64,000 nt of DNA, taken from positions 62,001 to 126,000 of the forward strand of contig CAWBTA010000006.1 in NCBI GenBank assembly GCA_963791625.1, in the 5' to 3' direction. Below, piece by piece: positions 42,702 to 52,193 of the stretch (the first letter of the stretch is position 1; every line of letters begins with the position of its first letter). The stretch comes from JANMCE01 sp963791625. GTDB taxonomy: Bacteria; Actinomycetota; Acidimicrobiia; Acidimicrobiales; Ilumatobacteraceae. Below the pieces are notes generated by a model. The model saw nothing but the letters and a program-made list of their open reading frames with translations, was not told the origin of the DNA and made no database searches. The position numbers and the translations under genes are program-made.

Positions 42702-43262
42702 ATGACCGAGAACATTGAGATCTACCGCACGGTTGAGGTGCCTGAGCATCACATCTTGTCGGTGCTGGTGGAGAACAAGGCCGGTGTCCTGGCTCGGGTC
42801 AGCAGCCTGTTCGCTCGCCGTGGCTACAACATCTTCTCGCTCGCCGTCGCGCCGAGTGAGAACGAGCGTTACAGCCGCATCACCATCGTGGCTGATGCAG
42901 AGTCGGCGCCGCTTGAGCAGATCACCAAGCAACTCTTCAAGCTCATCGACGTCGTAAAGATCACCCACCTCCACCCGAGCGACTCGGTCAGCCGTGAACT
43001 CTTGCTGGTTACCGTTTCGGCGAGCGCGGAAACGCGTGGCCAGATTACCGAACTGGTGACCATTTTCGAGGGCAAGATCGTGGCTGTCGGCACCGATGCG
43101 CTCACCATCAGCCTTGATGGTTCGCCGACCAAACTCGACGATTTTGAAGAGTTACTGCGCGGATATGGCATCGTTGAACTCCAACGAACCGGCCGAGTGG
43201 CACTTCCCAAGCTTGTCCGTGAACGCAACCGACCCACCCCAACCAGAGGAGAGGCACGCTGA
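42702..43262 (+). CDS. ilvN: Acetolactate synthase, small (regulatory) subunit
   Basis: 186 residues from the ATG at 42702. ACT domain at the N-terminus (HILSVLVENKAGVLARVSSL, FARRGYNIFSLAVAPSE) for valine feedback, then the ALS_ss C-terminal domain (RELLLVTVSASAETRGQITE, YGIVELQRTGRVAL). Follows ilvB by 43 bases, and its TGA overlaps the ilvC ATG. Confidence 0.95.
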   Translation: MTENIEIYRTVEVPEHHILSVLVENKAGVLARVSSLFARRGYNIFSLAVAPSENERYSRITIVADAESAPLEQITKQLFKLIDVVKITHLHPSDSVSRELLLVTVSASAETRGQITELVTIFEGKIVAVGTDALTISLDGSPTKLDDFEELLRGYGIVELQRTGRVALPKLVRERNRPTPTRGEAR

Positions 43263-44291
43263 TGGCCGCCACCGTGTATTACGAAAAAGACGCTGATCGT
43301 TCGATCATCCTGGGTAAGAAGGTAGCCATAATCGGCTACGGCTCCCAGGGCCACGCCCATGCGTTGAACCTGAAAGAGTCCGGTGCGCAGGTTGTCATCG
43401 GCCTTCGTGAGGGCTCCAAGTCGAAGGCCAAAGCCGAGGCTGCCGGTCTGAAAGTCATGGGCATGGGCGAGGCCGCCAAGTGGGCCAACGTGATCATGAT
43501 GACCGTCCCCGATACCGAGCAGAAGGCGATCTACGACGAGTTCATCCGCCCGAACTTGCGCAAGGGTAAGGCCCTCGCATTCGCGCACGGATTCAACATC
43601 CGTTTCAAGCGCATCCGTCCCCCCAAGACCGTCGACGTCATCATGATCGCCCCGAAGGGTCCGGGTCACCTCGTGCGTCGTACGTACACAGAGGGCGGCG
43701 GCGTGCCGGCGCTCATCGCCGTTGAGAACGACGCCAGTGGCCAGGCCCAGGCGCTGGCGCTCAGCTACGCGGATGCCATTGGCGGCGCTCGCGCCGGGGT
43801 CATCCTCACCACATTCACCGAAGAGACCGAGACCGACTTGTTCGGCGAGCAGGCCGTGCTTGTGCGGTGGCGTCACCGCGCTGGTGCAGGCTGGCTTCGA
43901 GACGCTGGTCGAGGCCGGCTATCAGCCCGAGATGGCCTACTTCGAGTGCCTGCACGAAGTGAAGCTCATTGTTGACCTCATGTACGAAGAGGGCATCGCC
44001 GGCATGCGCTACTCCATCTCTGACACCGCCGAGTACGGCGACGTCACCCGCGGCCCGCGCATCGTGACGCCGAAGACCAAGCTCGAGATGAAGAAGATTC
44101 TGAAGGAGATCACCTCGGGCAAGTTCGCCAAGGAATGGATCGCGGAGTCTGAGAGTGGTCGGGCCAATTTCAACGCGCTACGCAAAGCCGGCGCCGAGCA
44201 CGCCATCGAAAAGACCGGTAAGGAACTGCGGGCCATGATGCCGTGGATTTCTGCCGGTAAGCAGAAGGTGTCGGACGCCTCCGGCGGCTGA
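43262..44291 (+). CDS. ilvC: Ketol-acid reductoisomerase, single-base frameshift
   Basis: NADPH-dependent enzyme following acetolactate synthase. Rossmann motif GYGSQGHAHALNLKESG, phosphate-binding REGSKSKAKAEA, then AHGFNIRFKRIRPPKTVDVI and PKGPGHLVRRTYTEGGGVP. The frame breaks at CTTG, 43859-43862; restoring CTG gives EQAVLCGGVTALVQAGFETL and continues to VEAGYQPEMAYFECLHEVKL, YSISDTAEYGDVTRGPR and a stop at 44291. Length corrected is 342 residues, the class I size. The uncorrected first frame stops at 43975. Loss would cause branched-chain auxotrophy, so a sequencing error is quite possible. Last gene of ilvBNC, followed by a terminator. Confidence 0.9.
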
Positions 44292-44313
44292 TTCTTACCA
44301 GCCTCAAAAAGCT

Positions 44314-44354
44314 AGCGGCCCGACTCACCCCGTTGAGTCGGGCCGCTTCTTTTT
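44314..44354 (+). terminator. Rho-independent terminator after ilvC
   Basis: Stem AGCGGCCCGACTCA paired with TGAGTCGGGCCGCT around loop CCCCGT, followed by TCTTTTT. A perfect 14-bp stem and the strongest terminator in the window. Confidence 0.95.
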
Positions 44355-44476
44355 GAGAGAGAGAAGGAGTGCCGCTCCCGTCCCTCATCTCTGGGGCGTG
44401 ACGATACGGGTCAATCGGACCACGTGCAAGAGCTTTCCTTAACAAATCTCAGAAACTTTCCAGAAGATCACGGCCC

Positions 44477-44507
44477 GTGACCCAAGTCACCATTTTGGGT
44501 GGTAAAT
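44477..44507 (+). promoter_or_regulatory. metY upstream inverted repeats
   Basis: GTGAC-CCAA-GTCAC (44477-44490) is a perfect inverted repeat, followed at once by CACC-ATTTTG-GGTG. Both lie 45-75 bases before the metY start in the 195-base gap after the ilvC terminator, an operator-like position. No SAM riboswitch or other known RNA motif was recognised. Confidence 0.4.
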
Positions 44508-44549
44508 CCCTACTTGTATGGTCGGGAATTGAGCCTTTAGGCTGCCGCC

Positions 44550-45839
44550 ATGACCGATACGCAATGGGGCTTTGAGACTCGCCAAATTCACGCCGGTGCT
44601 GCACCCGACCCGGCAACGGGCGCGCGTGCCACGCCGATCTATCAAACAACGGCGTTCCAGTTCAACGACACGCAACATGCGGCCAACCTTTTTGCGTTGG
44701 CCGAATTCGGCAACATTTACACCCGCCTGATGAACCCGACCACGGGTGTCTTCGAGGCCCGGTTGGCGTCACTCGAAGGTGGTGTGGGCGCTCTGGCTAC
44801 TGCATCGGGGCAGGCGGCCCAGGCAATGGCCATCATGAACCTGGCTGAGGTCGGGGATCACATTGTTTCATCGGCGTCGCTCTACGGCGGCACCTACAAC
44901 CAGTTGCACTACACGATGCCGAAGATGGGTATTGAGGTCACGTTTGTCAACGACCCCGACGACCTGGCCGAGTGGGAAGCAGCTATCAAGCCGAACACCC
45001 GCGCCTTCTACGGCGAGGTGTTGCCGAACCCGCGCAACAACGTGATCGACATCGAAGGTATCGCTACCGTTGCACACAGGCACGGCATTCCGCTCATTGT
45101 TGACAACACGGTGCCGTCGCCGTACCTCTGCCAGCCGCTCAAGTGGGGCGCCGACATTGTTGTTCACTCTGCAACGAAATTTATCGGTGGCCACGGCACA
45201 TCCATGGGTGGCATCATCGTCGATGGCGGCACGTTCGACTGGGGCGCCGGTCGCCACCCGATGTTCACCACGCCCGACCCCAGTTACCACGGTCTGCAGT
45301 ACTGGCAGGCCCTCGGTAACCAGGCCTTCCACCTGAAGGCTCGCGTGCAGGGCATGCGCGACATGGGTCCGACCATCAGCCCGTTCAACTCGTTCACCAT
45401 GATCCAGGGTCTTGAGACATTGTCGCTGCGTATGGAGCGTCACGTCTCAAACTCCGAGACCATTGCCGCCTATCTCGAAGGCCACGCCGATGTGTCGTGG
45501 GTGGCGTACGCGGGCCTGGCTTCAAGCCCGTGGAACGCCAACGCCAAGAAGTACATGCCAAAGGGCGCCGGCTCAATCATTGCGTTCGGACTGAAGGGTG
45601 GCCTGGAGGCCGGCAAGAAGTTCATCGAGGCCCTGCAGCTGCACAGCCACGTGGCCAACATCGGCGATGTGCGCAGCCTTGCCATCCACCCGGCTACTAC
45701 TACCCATAGCCAGCTCACCGCCGAAGAGCAGCGTGCGGCAGGTGTACCACCGGAGCTGGTGCGCCTGTCTGTCGGTATCGAATCGGTTGCCGACATCATC
45801 GCCGACCTCGACCTCGGTTTCGCCGCCGCCAGCGCCTAA
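44550..45839 (+). CDS. metY: O-acetylhomoserine aminocarboxypropyltransferase / sulfhydrylase
   Basis: PLP-dependent enzyme making homocysteine from O-acetylhomoserine and sulfide. 429 residues. Signatures: GFETRQIHAGAAPDPATGAR, IYTRLMNPTTGVFEARLASL, PLP-binding Lys in VVHSATKFIGGHGTSMGG near residue 210, and SLAIHPATTTHSQLTAEEQR near the C-terminus, as in other MetY proteins. ATG at 44550. Monocistronic by position, with its own upstream region and a downstream hairpin. Confidence 0.95.
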   Translation: MTDTQWGFETRQIHAGAAPDPATGARATPIYQTTAFQFNDTQHAANLFALAEFGNIYTRLMNPTTGVFEARLASLEGGVGALATASGQAAQAMAIMNLAEVGDHIVSSASLYGGTYNQLHYTMPKMGIEVTFVNDPDDLAEWEAAIKPNTRAFYGEVLPNPRNNVIDIEGIATVAHRHGIPLIVDNTVPSPYLCQPLKWGADIVVHSATKFIGGHGTSMGGIIVDGGTFDWGAGRHPMFTTPDPSYHGLQYWQALGNQAFHLKARVQGMRDMGPTISPFNSFTMIQGLETLSLRMERHVSNSETIAAYLEGHADVSWVAYAGLASSPWNANAKKYMPKGAGSIIAFGLKGGLEAGKKFIEALQLHSHVANIGDVRSLAIHPATTTHSQLTAEEQRAAGVPPELVRLSVGIESVADIIADLDLGFAAASA

Positions 45840-45858
45840 ACGACGCAGGCTCTCACTG

Positions 45859-45887
45859 CACGCGGCCGGTGAAGCACCGGCTGCGTG
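45859..45887 (+). terminator. Hairpin after metY
   Basis: CACGCGGCCGGTG pairs with CACCGGCTGCGTG around loop AAG, with one mismatch in 13. Only a weak T-stretch follows, so termination efficiency is uncertain. Confidence 0.5.
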
Positions 45888-46257
45888 GTTGAAAAATTAA
45901 CCTTTTCGTGGCTCTCGGACTCGTGACAGGCGCGGTCCCGGGAGTAGTTGGGTTCAAGGGGGGGGCTTCTTCACGAGGAGACATATTTGGGTGATCCGTT
46001 TTCCCCAACTCGGGCAACGGTGGCTACGACGTTGAGCACGACGACTTGAACCTTGCCTGGGATCCGGCCAGCGGCGAGTTGTCGGGCGCCGAACATATCG
46101 ACGCGTCGTGCTTCGGCATCCTTTCCATGTCCACTTGTGGACATGTCCACATTTTGGCATTGCTGCTCCTTCTGGAATATGTGAAGGTCGGGTTGTCTGG
46201 GTGGTGGACCCAGAGGACGGCGGCGGCGCTGTTCTTTTGAACGGAGTGTTCTAGGTC
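45888..46257 (+). promoter_or_regulatory. Long upstream region of the RHS gene, with two dyads
   Basis: 370 bases without a convincing gene. It holds ATGTCCAC-TT-GTGGACAT (46127-46144), immediately followed by a third GTCCAC half-site, and TCTGGGT-GGTGG-ACCCAGA (46196-46214). The first is operator-like. The second lies 44 bases before the start of the giant RHS gene. A run of eight G occurs near 45960. Confidence 0.4.
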
Positions 46258-49089
46258 ATGATGCATCGGCGGCGTCTTCTTGCTTTTGCCATTCTCCAGT
46301 CGGGTACTCGCGCAGCGCAGCGGCCGCGTCGTAAGCGACGATCGGCGAAGGTCGTCCTTTTGACTGCGCTGAGCCTCGTTGTGTCGGCGCTGGCGTTGGA
46401 CATCGTGCAGCCGCGTGCCGTGAGCGCGCTTGTCGCGGCGAAGCCTTCGCCGGTGGCGCTGCCTGTTCCGGCTGCAGTGCCGGCGCCAGCTGCGGTGACA
46501 CCTACGGAGTTCACTCCTGGTGTCGTGGGAACGTTGAACGCTGTCGCCGGCGCATCGAGTGTTGACGGGGTGTTGGCGACATCGACCGTGGTCGGCGCTG
46601 TCGATCTTTCGTCTAGTGGCACGACCACGCTGATTGTGCAGCCGGCATCGGTGCGACAGTTAGCGTCGGGCTCGGTTTCGACGCTGCAGGCGAGCGTGGC
46701 CGGAACCTGTGCAGTGGCGTCAAGTCGGCTAGGCACGTTTAGCTCGGCGGTGACGGCCGGGGCGTTGGGCACGATCGTTGCGTCGAGTTGTGGCCTGTTC
46801 AAGATCGCGCCCGGACCAACCGCGTTCGGACCGGCGTTACCGACAGGTGTCGCCCAGCATGTCGCGTCGGACGGAACAACCGTCGCGGTAGCGGTGTACA
46901 ACTCGACGACGAACGCGACGACGTTGCTGATACTGATCAACAACGCTTGGACGACTGCGGCGAGCTTGACGGGCCGGGTTGTTGATCTGGCTCTGTCGAC
47001 CGACTCGGTGTGGGCAGCATCATCAACAACGATCACACGCGTGCTGCGTTCGACGAACACGGCGTCGACGTTCGCGACGATGAGTGACCTCGGCGCGGTC
47101 ACGTCGATAACAGTTGATGCGAGCGCAGTATGGACAGGTTCGGGCAACCGGATCGTCCGCATAGACATCGCCACGGGCGCCCGCCGTTTCGTGGCGGGAG
47201 TGTTGGAATCGGGACTCGTTGATGGCGTCGGGGTTGTCGGCCGACTGGCTGGCCCCACCGCGATGGCATGGGCTGGCGGCCGTCTCCTGTTTCTGAACGG
47301 CGGGAATCGGCTTCGCGCCGTCGACCCAGCGTTCGCACCAGTGCGCGCCCCGGACGCATCGTTCGATAAGGCGATCACGACCGATTTTCCCACGGTCACC
47401 ACGATCGCGACTGGTGCAATGGGCGGCGTCGCAGCGACTGGCGGTTCTGTTGCCTTCACCAGTGCGAACGGTCTCGAGTTACTAAACACCACGACGCTGG
47501 CTCGCACTGTTCTCGTTCCAGCAGGCACGTTGTGCCAAGCGGTCTTCGGGACCCCGTATTACCTTGGATCGATTGCGACGGATGGTCAGTCCTTCTTCGT
47601 AGCGACATCGTGCGGTATCAAGCGTGTAAACGCAGTGTCGGGCTTGGTGTCCACGGTGACATCCGTGTCATACCCGTTTCTGGTGTTTAACGAGGATGGC
47701 TATCTGTATGCGACCAACAACCTGATCGTTCGGATCGACCCGGACTTGGGGTCGGTGACACCGGTTTCGGGTACCCCGGCCCCGCCGACCGGGTTGGTCG
47801 CGTCGGATCATGAGCAGCTCTGGACGGTCTCGGACGGCATCTACCGGTACGACAAAGCGGCGGGCACGAGCACCCGTGTCACGGCCCCGACTAACTACAA
47901 CGGCCAGAAAGACCTGATTCGCTACACGTGGCTCACTCGTGCCGGAACAGCGCTGTTCGTGGTTCGAGGGAGTGGCGTTGCCCGTTTCGACACGGATCGT
48001 TCCGCGGTGACTGCTATTCGAGGTTTGGTGGGGAACGGTGTCCCCCGTGACACAGCATCGATCGGTCCGCCAAAAACGCCGGTGCCGACCGCGGTGTTCG
48101 GTGGTGACGTGACGTTCGTTGCCCCGAACGCGTTGGCGTCTGATGGGAAGGACCTGTGGGTCACTGACTCGAACGGTTTGCACCGGCTCCAGTCGGCGCT
48201 ACCCCCGACAATGTCGGTGTTGCCGCAATATCAGGTTGATCTGAACCTGGTCGGCATGAACGCGCGAACCCTGTTGGTGACTCCGAACTCCTTTGCGTCC
48301 CACACCTGGAGCAACGGTCTTTTCGTTGGCGGCAAGCTCTACATGCGGGACTCGTCGTACAACACATCAAGCTACGACTCAGTCAACACCATCGACACCA
48401 CAACAGGCCAGATGGCGGGTGCGTTCGGCGCGTACGTCAACATAGGTGGCGCTGGTGTTAGCTCGATGACCTCGGACGGACGGTCGATCTATTTCTCCCA
48501 TTGGCAGGCGAGCGCCCAGGCTGGCGATTTTCGAAGAATCGAAAAGTTCACGCCCTCATCGGGAGCGCTCGCGCTTGTCTCGGAATTCGATAGCCAGGCC
48601 AATGCACTGAGCCCTGTCGTGTGGGCGTCGCCAAACCGGTTGATCGCCGTGGCCATGCCACCGCTCGCCGCAACAAATTGGGAACTCTGGTCCGTCGATC
48701 CAATGACCGGTGACCACGTCACGCTCTTTATCCCACCGGCTACTGAGGCGGTGCCGAACTTCAAGTCCGACGGGACATCGTTGTGGTGGGCGACCGGAAC
48801 TGCAGTGAAGCGGATGCCGCTGACCGGAGGACCGATCGATACCTACCCGGTGACGATACCGACCAAGGTCGCCACCTCTGGTGACCTCAGGTTTTGGAAC
48901 GGGTCGATCACGTCAATCGAAGGGGGAATCGAACTCGCGGGAAGCACAGTCGTGCTCGGTGTGTCCGGCGGATATGGGGTTTCACCAAACTCACCGACCA
49001 AGACCGGCTTGTCGCTCGCCAGCTTTAAAGGACCGGGGTTCCGCCAGTCAGATGGGACCGGGGCCTGGGTTGCGGTGGTGGCGGTGTGA
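46258..49089 (+). CDS. N-terminal fragment of giant RHS/YD-repeat protein (secreted, propeller-like)
   Basis: 943-codon frame. The start region MMHRRRLLAFAILQSGTRAA is followed by a basic stretch and a hydrophobic segment (VVLLTALSLVVSALALDIV), a probable long signal or anchor. The rest is rich in Thr/Val/Gly/Ala with short beta-strand-like blocks such as DASAVWTGSGNRIVRIDIAT and DGYLYATNNLIVRIDPDLGS, as in beta-propellers. Native sequence ends at about 49050 (FRQS). The last residues (DGTGAWVAVVAV and stop) come from the left end of the IS21-family element. The codon frame at 49048-49050 continues exactly into 56298, where the RHS part resumes. Function: probably the N-terminal export/shell region of a polymorphic toxin. 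Confidence 0.75.
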   Translation: MMHRRRLLAFAILQSGTRAAQRPRRKRRSAKVVLLTALSLVVSALALDIVQPRAVSALVAAKPSPVALPVPAAVPAPAAVTPTEFTPGVVGTLNAVAGASSVDGVLATSTVVGAVDLSSSGTTTLIVQPASVRQLASGSVSTLQASVAGTCAVASSRLGTFSSAVTAGALGTIVASSCGLFKIAPGPTAFGPALPTGVAQHVASDGTTVAVAVYNSTTNATTLLILINNAWTTAASLTGRVVDLALSTDSVWAASSTTITRVLRSTNTASTFATMSDLGAVTSITVDASAVWTGSGNRIVRIDIATGARRFVAGVLESGLVDGVGVVGRLAGPTAMAWAGGRLLFLNGGNRLRAVDPAFAPVRAPDASFDKAITTDFPTVTTIATGAMGGVAATGGSVAFTSANGLELLNTTTLARTVLVPAGTLCQAVFGTPYYLGSIATDGQSFFVATSCGIKRVNAVSGLVSTVTSVSYPFLVFNEDGYLYATNNLIVRIDPDLGSVTPVSGTPAPPTGLVASDHEQLWTVSDGIYRYDKAAGTSTRVTAPTNYNGQKDLIRYTWLTRAGTALFVVRGSGVARFDTDRSAVTAIRGLVGNGVPRDTASIGPPKTPVPTAVFGGDVTFVAPNALASDGKDLWVTDSNGLHRLQSALPPTMSVLPQYQVDLNLVGMNARTLLVTPNSFASHTWSNGLFVGGKLYMRDSSYNTSSYDSVNTIDTTTGQMAGAFGAYVNIGGAGVSSMTSDGRSIYFSHWQASAQAGDFRRIEKFTPSSGALALVSEFDSQANALSPVVWASPNRLIAVAMPPLAATNWELWSVDPMTGDHVTLFIPPATEAVPNFKSDGTSLWWATGTAVKRMPLTGGPIDTYPVTIPTKVATSGDLRFWNGSITSIEGGIELAGSTVVLGVSGGYGVSPNSPTKTGLSLASFKGPGFRQSDGTGAWVAVVAV

Positions 49090-49113
49090 TGTTCTCATCA
49101 GACCTGCCCGGGG

Positions 49114-49864
49114 TCAAGGATGTTGGGGTCGTTGCCGGGTGCGGTAGCTGTCTCCTTCGATGATGAGTTCGTGGGCCGCGGAGGTGATCCTGTCGATGGC
49201 GGATTGGGCGAGGAGCGGGTCGGCCATCAACGTGATCCATTCGCTTGGGTCGCGGTTCGACGTGATGACCGTCGACGCGCGCCGGTGGCGCTCGACTACT
49301 AGCTCGTAAATGTCGGCGGTGTCGTTGGCGTCCATGGTGGAGAGCGCGAAGTCATCGAGTATGAGCAGGTCGACGCGTAAGAGTTTGCGGATCTCGGCGT
49401 CGTGACTGTTATCGAGCCGGCTGACGCGTAGCCGTTTGAGGAGGCGGTCGGTGCGTTCGAAATGAACGCTGCGCCGCCGCCGGATCGCGGTGTGTCCAAG
49501 TGCCGTGGCGACGAAAGTTTTGCCGACTCCGACGGGGCCCATGATGATCTGCGTTGTGGCCGCCCTCGATAAAGCGGAGGCTGACGAGCTCGTCGAGGAG
49601 CGCCCGGTCGTAGGTGACGGCGGTGGTGGGGTCCCATCGATCGAGTTGCATCGAGGGATCGAGCCCGGCGGCTTTGGCTCGCAGGGTTGCTGAGGTGGAG
49701 TCGCGGCGTGAGACCTCGTCGGACAAGATGGTGAGGAGGAACTCGGCGTGGCCGAGTTTGTTTGTCTTCGCGAGCGCGAGCCTGTCGGGGAGCGTCGCGA
49801 TGACTTGTCCGAGTTTGAGGCGCCGCAACGTCGCAGTGAGATCGGGGTCGAGCGTCGGGTTCAT
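49114..49864 (-). pseudogene. istB: IS21 helper ATPase IstB, frameshifted
   Basis: DnaC-like AAA+ helper of IS21 transposition. N-terminal part MNPTLDPDLTATLRRLKLGQ ... VTYDRALLDELVSLRFIEGG. After a frameshift near 49545 come Walker A GPVGVGKTF, Walker B LLILDDFAL and sensor region VITSNRDPSEW. About 250 residues if rejoined, normal for IstB. The ATG at 49864 overlaps the istA stop as ATGA. Confidence 0.85.
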
Positions 49865-50790
49865 GACCGCACCTCGTTCGGGTTGCGGCGGGCGGCGTAG
49901 CGGGTGTTATCGCGTGCGAAGCGGGCGGTCGCCAAGATGACGTTCGACGGTGCCGCCGGTTCACTCGCTCGTTCGGTTTCGAGGGCGCGTTCCAGCATCC
50001 GTTTGAGCACGTTCAGATCGACCGATTCTGCGTCGAGCAACCGGCGTGCCGCCGCGTCGACGCGCTGGTCGCCGTAGGTGCGGCAGAACCCGATCAGCTT
50101 GTAGACGCGTTCGCATCGTGGTCCAAGGCAACGGATGATCCAACACGTTCGCTGCCAACTCGCCGACGGCGGGGCCGTGAGCGGCGGCGTCACCGATGAG
50201 GCGTTGGATGTCACGCATCGCGTAGACGGTCACCTCGGATGGGAGATCGTCCGGGTCGGTCGATCTGCCCCCGGCAGCCTTGCGGGGATGGGTTTTGATG
50301 AGGACGCCGTGCTGGTAGAGCTTCACGAGCGCCCGGTCGGCGCGGGCATCGACGTGCTGACCGATCCTGCCGCCCGGCACCGAGTAAAGCGCCTTAGCGA
50401 CCTGCACGTGATGATCCCGGGCGACTTTCACGGTCGTGTACACGGGTGTGTCGTAGACCTCGACCGGTGCCGGTAGCAGGACCGGTTGTTCGTGTTCTTC
50501 GAACACCACCAGCGGTTGCTGATGGGTGGTGCCATGCACCCGCATCCCGGCGCGTGTCCGGCACCATGACGTCGCAGCCTGTTGCGCGAGTTCAAGATCA
50601 GCGAACGTTTCACCGGCCCAGAACGAGCCCTGCACGAACTGCACCGTGCGTTCGACGCGACCCTTATCCTGAGGCGAGCGGACCCGCGCTGGGTCGATCA
50701 GAAACCCACGTGATTGCGCGTACTCAACAAAGGTCAGGTTGAACACCGGGTCGCACCCGTCGGCGGCCTTCACGACCGAGCTCATGTTGT
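49861..50790 (-). pseudogene. istA: IS21 transposase IstA, 3' part
   Basis: Begins right at the RIT junction with DNMSSVVKAADG, the sequence after the second catalytic Asp in IstA (VPDN). It continues through the catalytic Glu region DKGRVERTVQFVQGSFWAGE and VYTTVKVARDHHVQVAKALY, then breaks frame near 50135 and ends with VYKLIGFCRTYGDQRVDAAA ... ARRNPNEVRS. The 5' part lies beyond the RIT element at 54260-54893. Confidence 0.85.
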
Positions 50791-50879
50791 CCGGCTTCTG
50801 TGCCCGGCCGGGTTATGTGCCCGTCGGCTGTTCGATGGCTTGTCAGCGGGGTGCTGACGGTCCGGCCGGACACATAACG
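50791..50879 (+). repeat. RIT left terminal inverted repeat
   Basis: 89 bases starting CCGGCTTCTGTGCCCGG and ending CCGGACACATAACG, identical in reverse complement to 54149-54237. Inside it GTTATGTG and CACATAAC form a smaller inverted pair, possibly recombinase binding sites. Confidence 0.95.
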
Positions 50880-50934
50880 CTGGCGTGGTCCGACAGCGTG
50901 GGGCTTCCAATTCGTTGTGAGAAAGGAAGTTGCC

Positions 50935-52193
50935 ATGTTGGAACAGTTCTTCGTGAAGCCCCAGACGGTCGATCGGTTTCGGGCATCGTGGATCGGTGCC
51001 GAGATCGAGGCGCATGTCGTCTGGTTGGTCGAGCACGGCTACGGCGCCAAGACGGTGTGGCGTCGAGTCCCGATCGTGTACGCGTTCGGTGAACACGCCC
51101 GTGCGCATGGCGCGGTGTCGGTGGCCGATCTCCCGCGGTTCGTTGACGGGTTCGTCGACGTCCGGGTCGCGGCGCATCACCGCCGGAACAGTTCGGGACG
51201 GGCGATGGCGAAAGAGGTGCGGGGGCCGATCGAGCAGATGCTGTCGAACGGTTGCCCGGGTTCGTGCCGTCGGGCCGTTCGACGCGACCGTTCCCGCTCA
51301 CCGATCAGGTGCCGGGTTTCGTTGAGTATCTCGTTGAGGAGCGCGGGCTCCGCCCGGCGTCGATCGATCAATACCGGCATCAACTCGACCGGTTCGATGG
51401 TTACCTGCAACGGGTCGGCGCGAGGGTCGCTGATTTGTCGCCGGCGTTGCTGTCGGCGTTCATGGTTGAACGCGCCGGTGTCGGATTGGCGAGAAGCACG
51501 GTCCGCGACGCCGCCGGGGTGTTGCGCGTGTTCGTCCGGTTCGCTCACCGAGCCGGGATCCTCGACAGCGATTTGAGCGCCGCGGTTGGTTGGCCGCAGG
51601 TCTATCGACTCTCGAACGTGCCACGCTCGATCTCATGGGATGACGTCAACCGTGTCCTGGCCACGGTCGATCGCCGCACCCCGGTCGGACGACGTGACTA
51701 CGCCATCTTGCTGTTGTTGGTCACCTATGGGCTCCGAGGCCGCGAGGTCGCCGCGCTCGAACTGGATCACATCGATTGGAAACGTGGCCGATTGGCGGTC
51801 CCGGAACGTAAGGCCGGTCACTCGACCGCGTTCCCGTTGTCACAGGTGGTCGGCGAAGCGATCATCGATTATCTCCAGCACGGCCGACCCACCACCGATG
51901 ATCGTCACGTGTTTTTCCGGGCGGTCGCACCACGCGAACCGATCGGTTCGGCGGCCGTGTCGGGCCTGGCCAGCCGCTACCTGCAACGTGCCGGGGTGAA
52001 GGTCCCGCGCCCAGGATCACACACGCTGCGCCACTCAGCGGTGCAACGCCTCGTCGACGCCAACTTCGATCTGAAGACGATCGGTGATTTCGTTGGGCAT
52101 CGCTCACCACGCTCGACCGAGGTCTACGCAAAGGTCGCCGTCGAGGCTTTACGTGAGGTCGCGCTCGGCGACGGCGAAACGGTGCTGTCATGA
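50935..52193 (+). pseudogene. RIT tyrosine recombinase A, one frameshift
   Basis: ATG at 50935 behind GAAAGGA. The first frame (MLEQFFVKPQTVDRFRASWI ... EVRGPIEQMLS) breaks near 51250 and continues one frame over as PGFVPSGRSTRPFPLTDQVP to the stop at 52193. About 420 residues. The catalytic domain has Arg I in TYGLRGREVAALELD, HxxR in SHTLRHSAVQRL, GH in GDFVGHRS and nucleophile Tyr in STEVYAKVA. First and longest of the trio. Its stop overlaps recombinase B as ATGA. Without correction the active domain could start only at 51252. Confidence 0.85.

Noticed and set aside
44355..44549. SAM riboswitch upstream of metY
   Set aside because: No conserved SAM riboswitch core or four-way junction pattern was recognisable; only short inverted repeats are present.
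49040..49060. Target-site duplication for the IS21 element
   Set aside because: Flanks CCAGTCA and TAGCTGG share no convincing 4-8 base repeat, so none is claimed.
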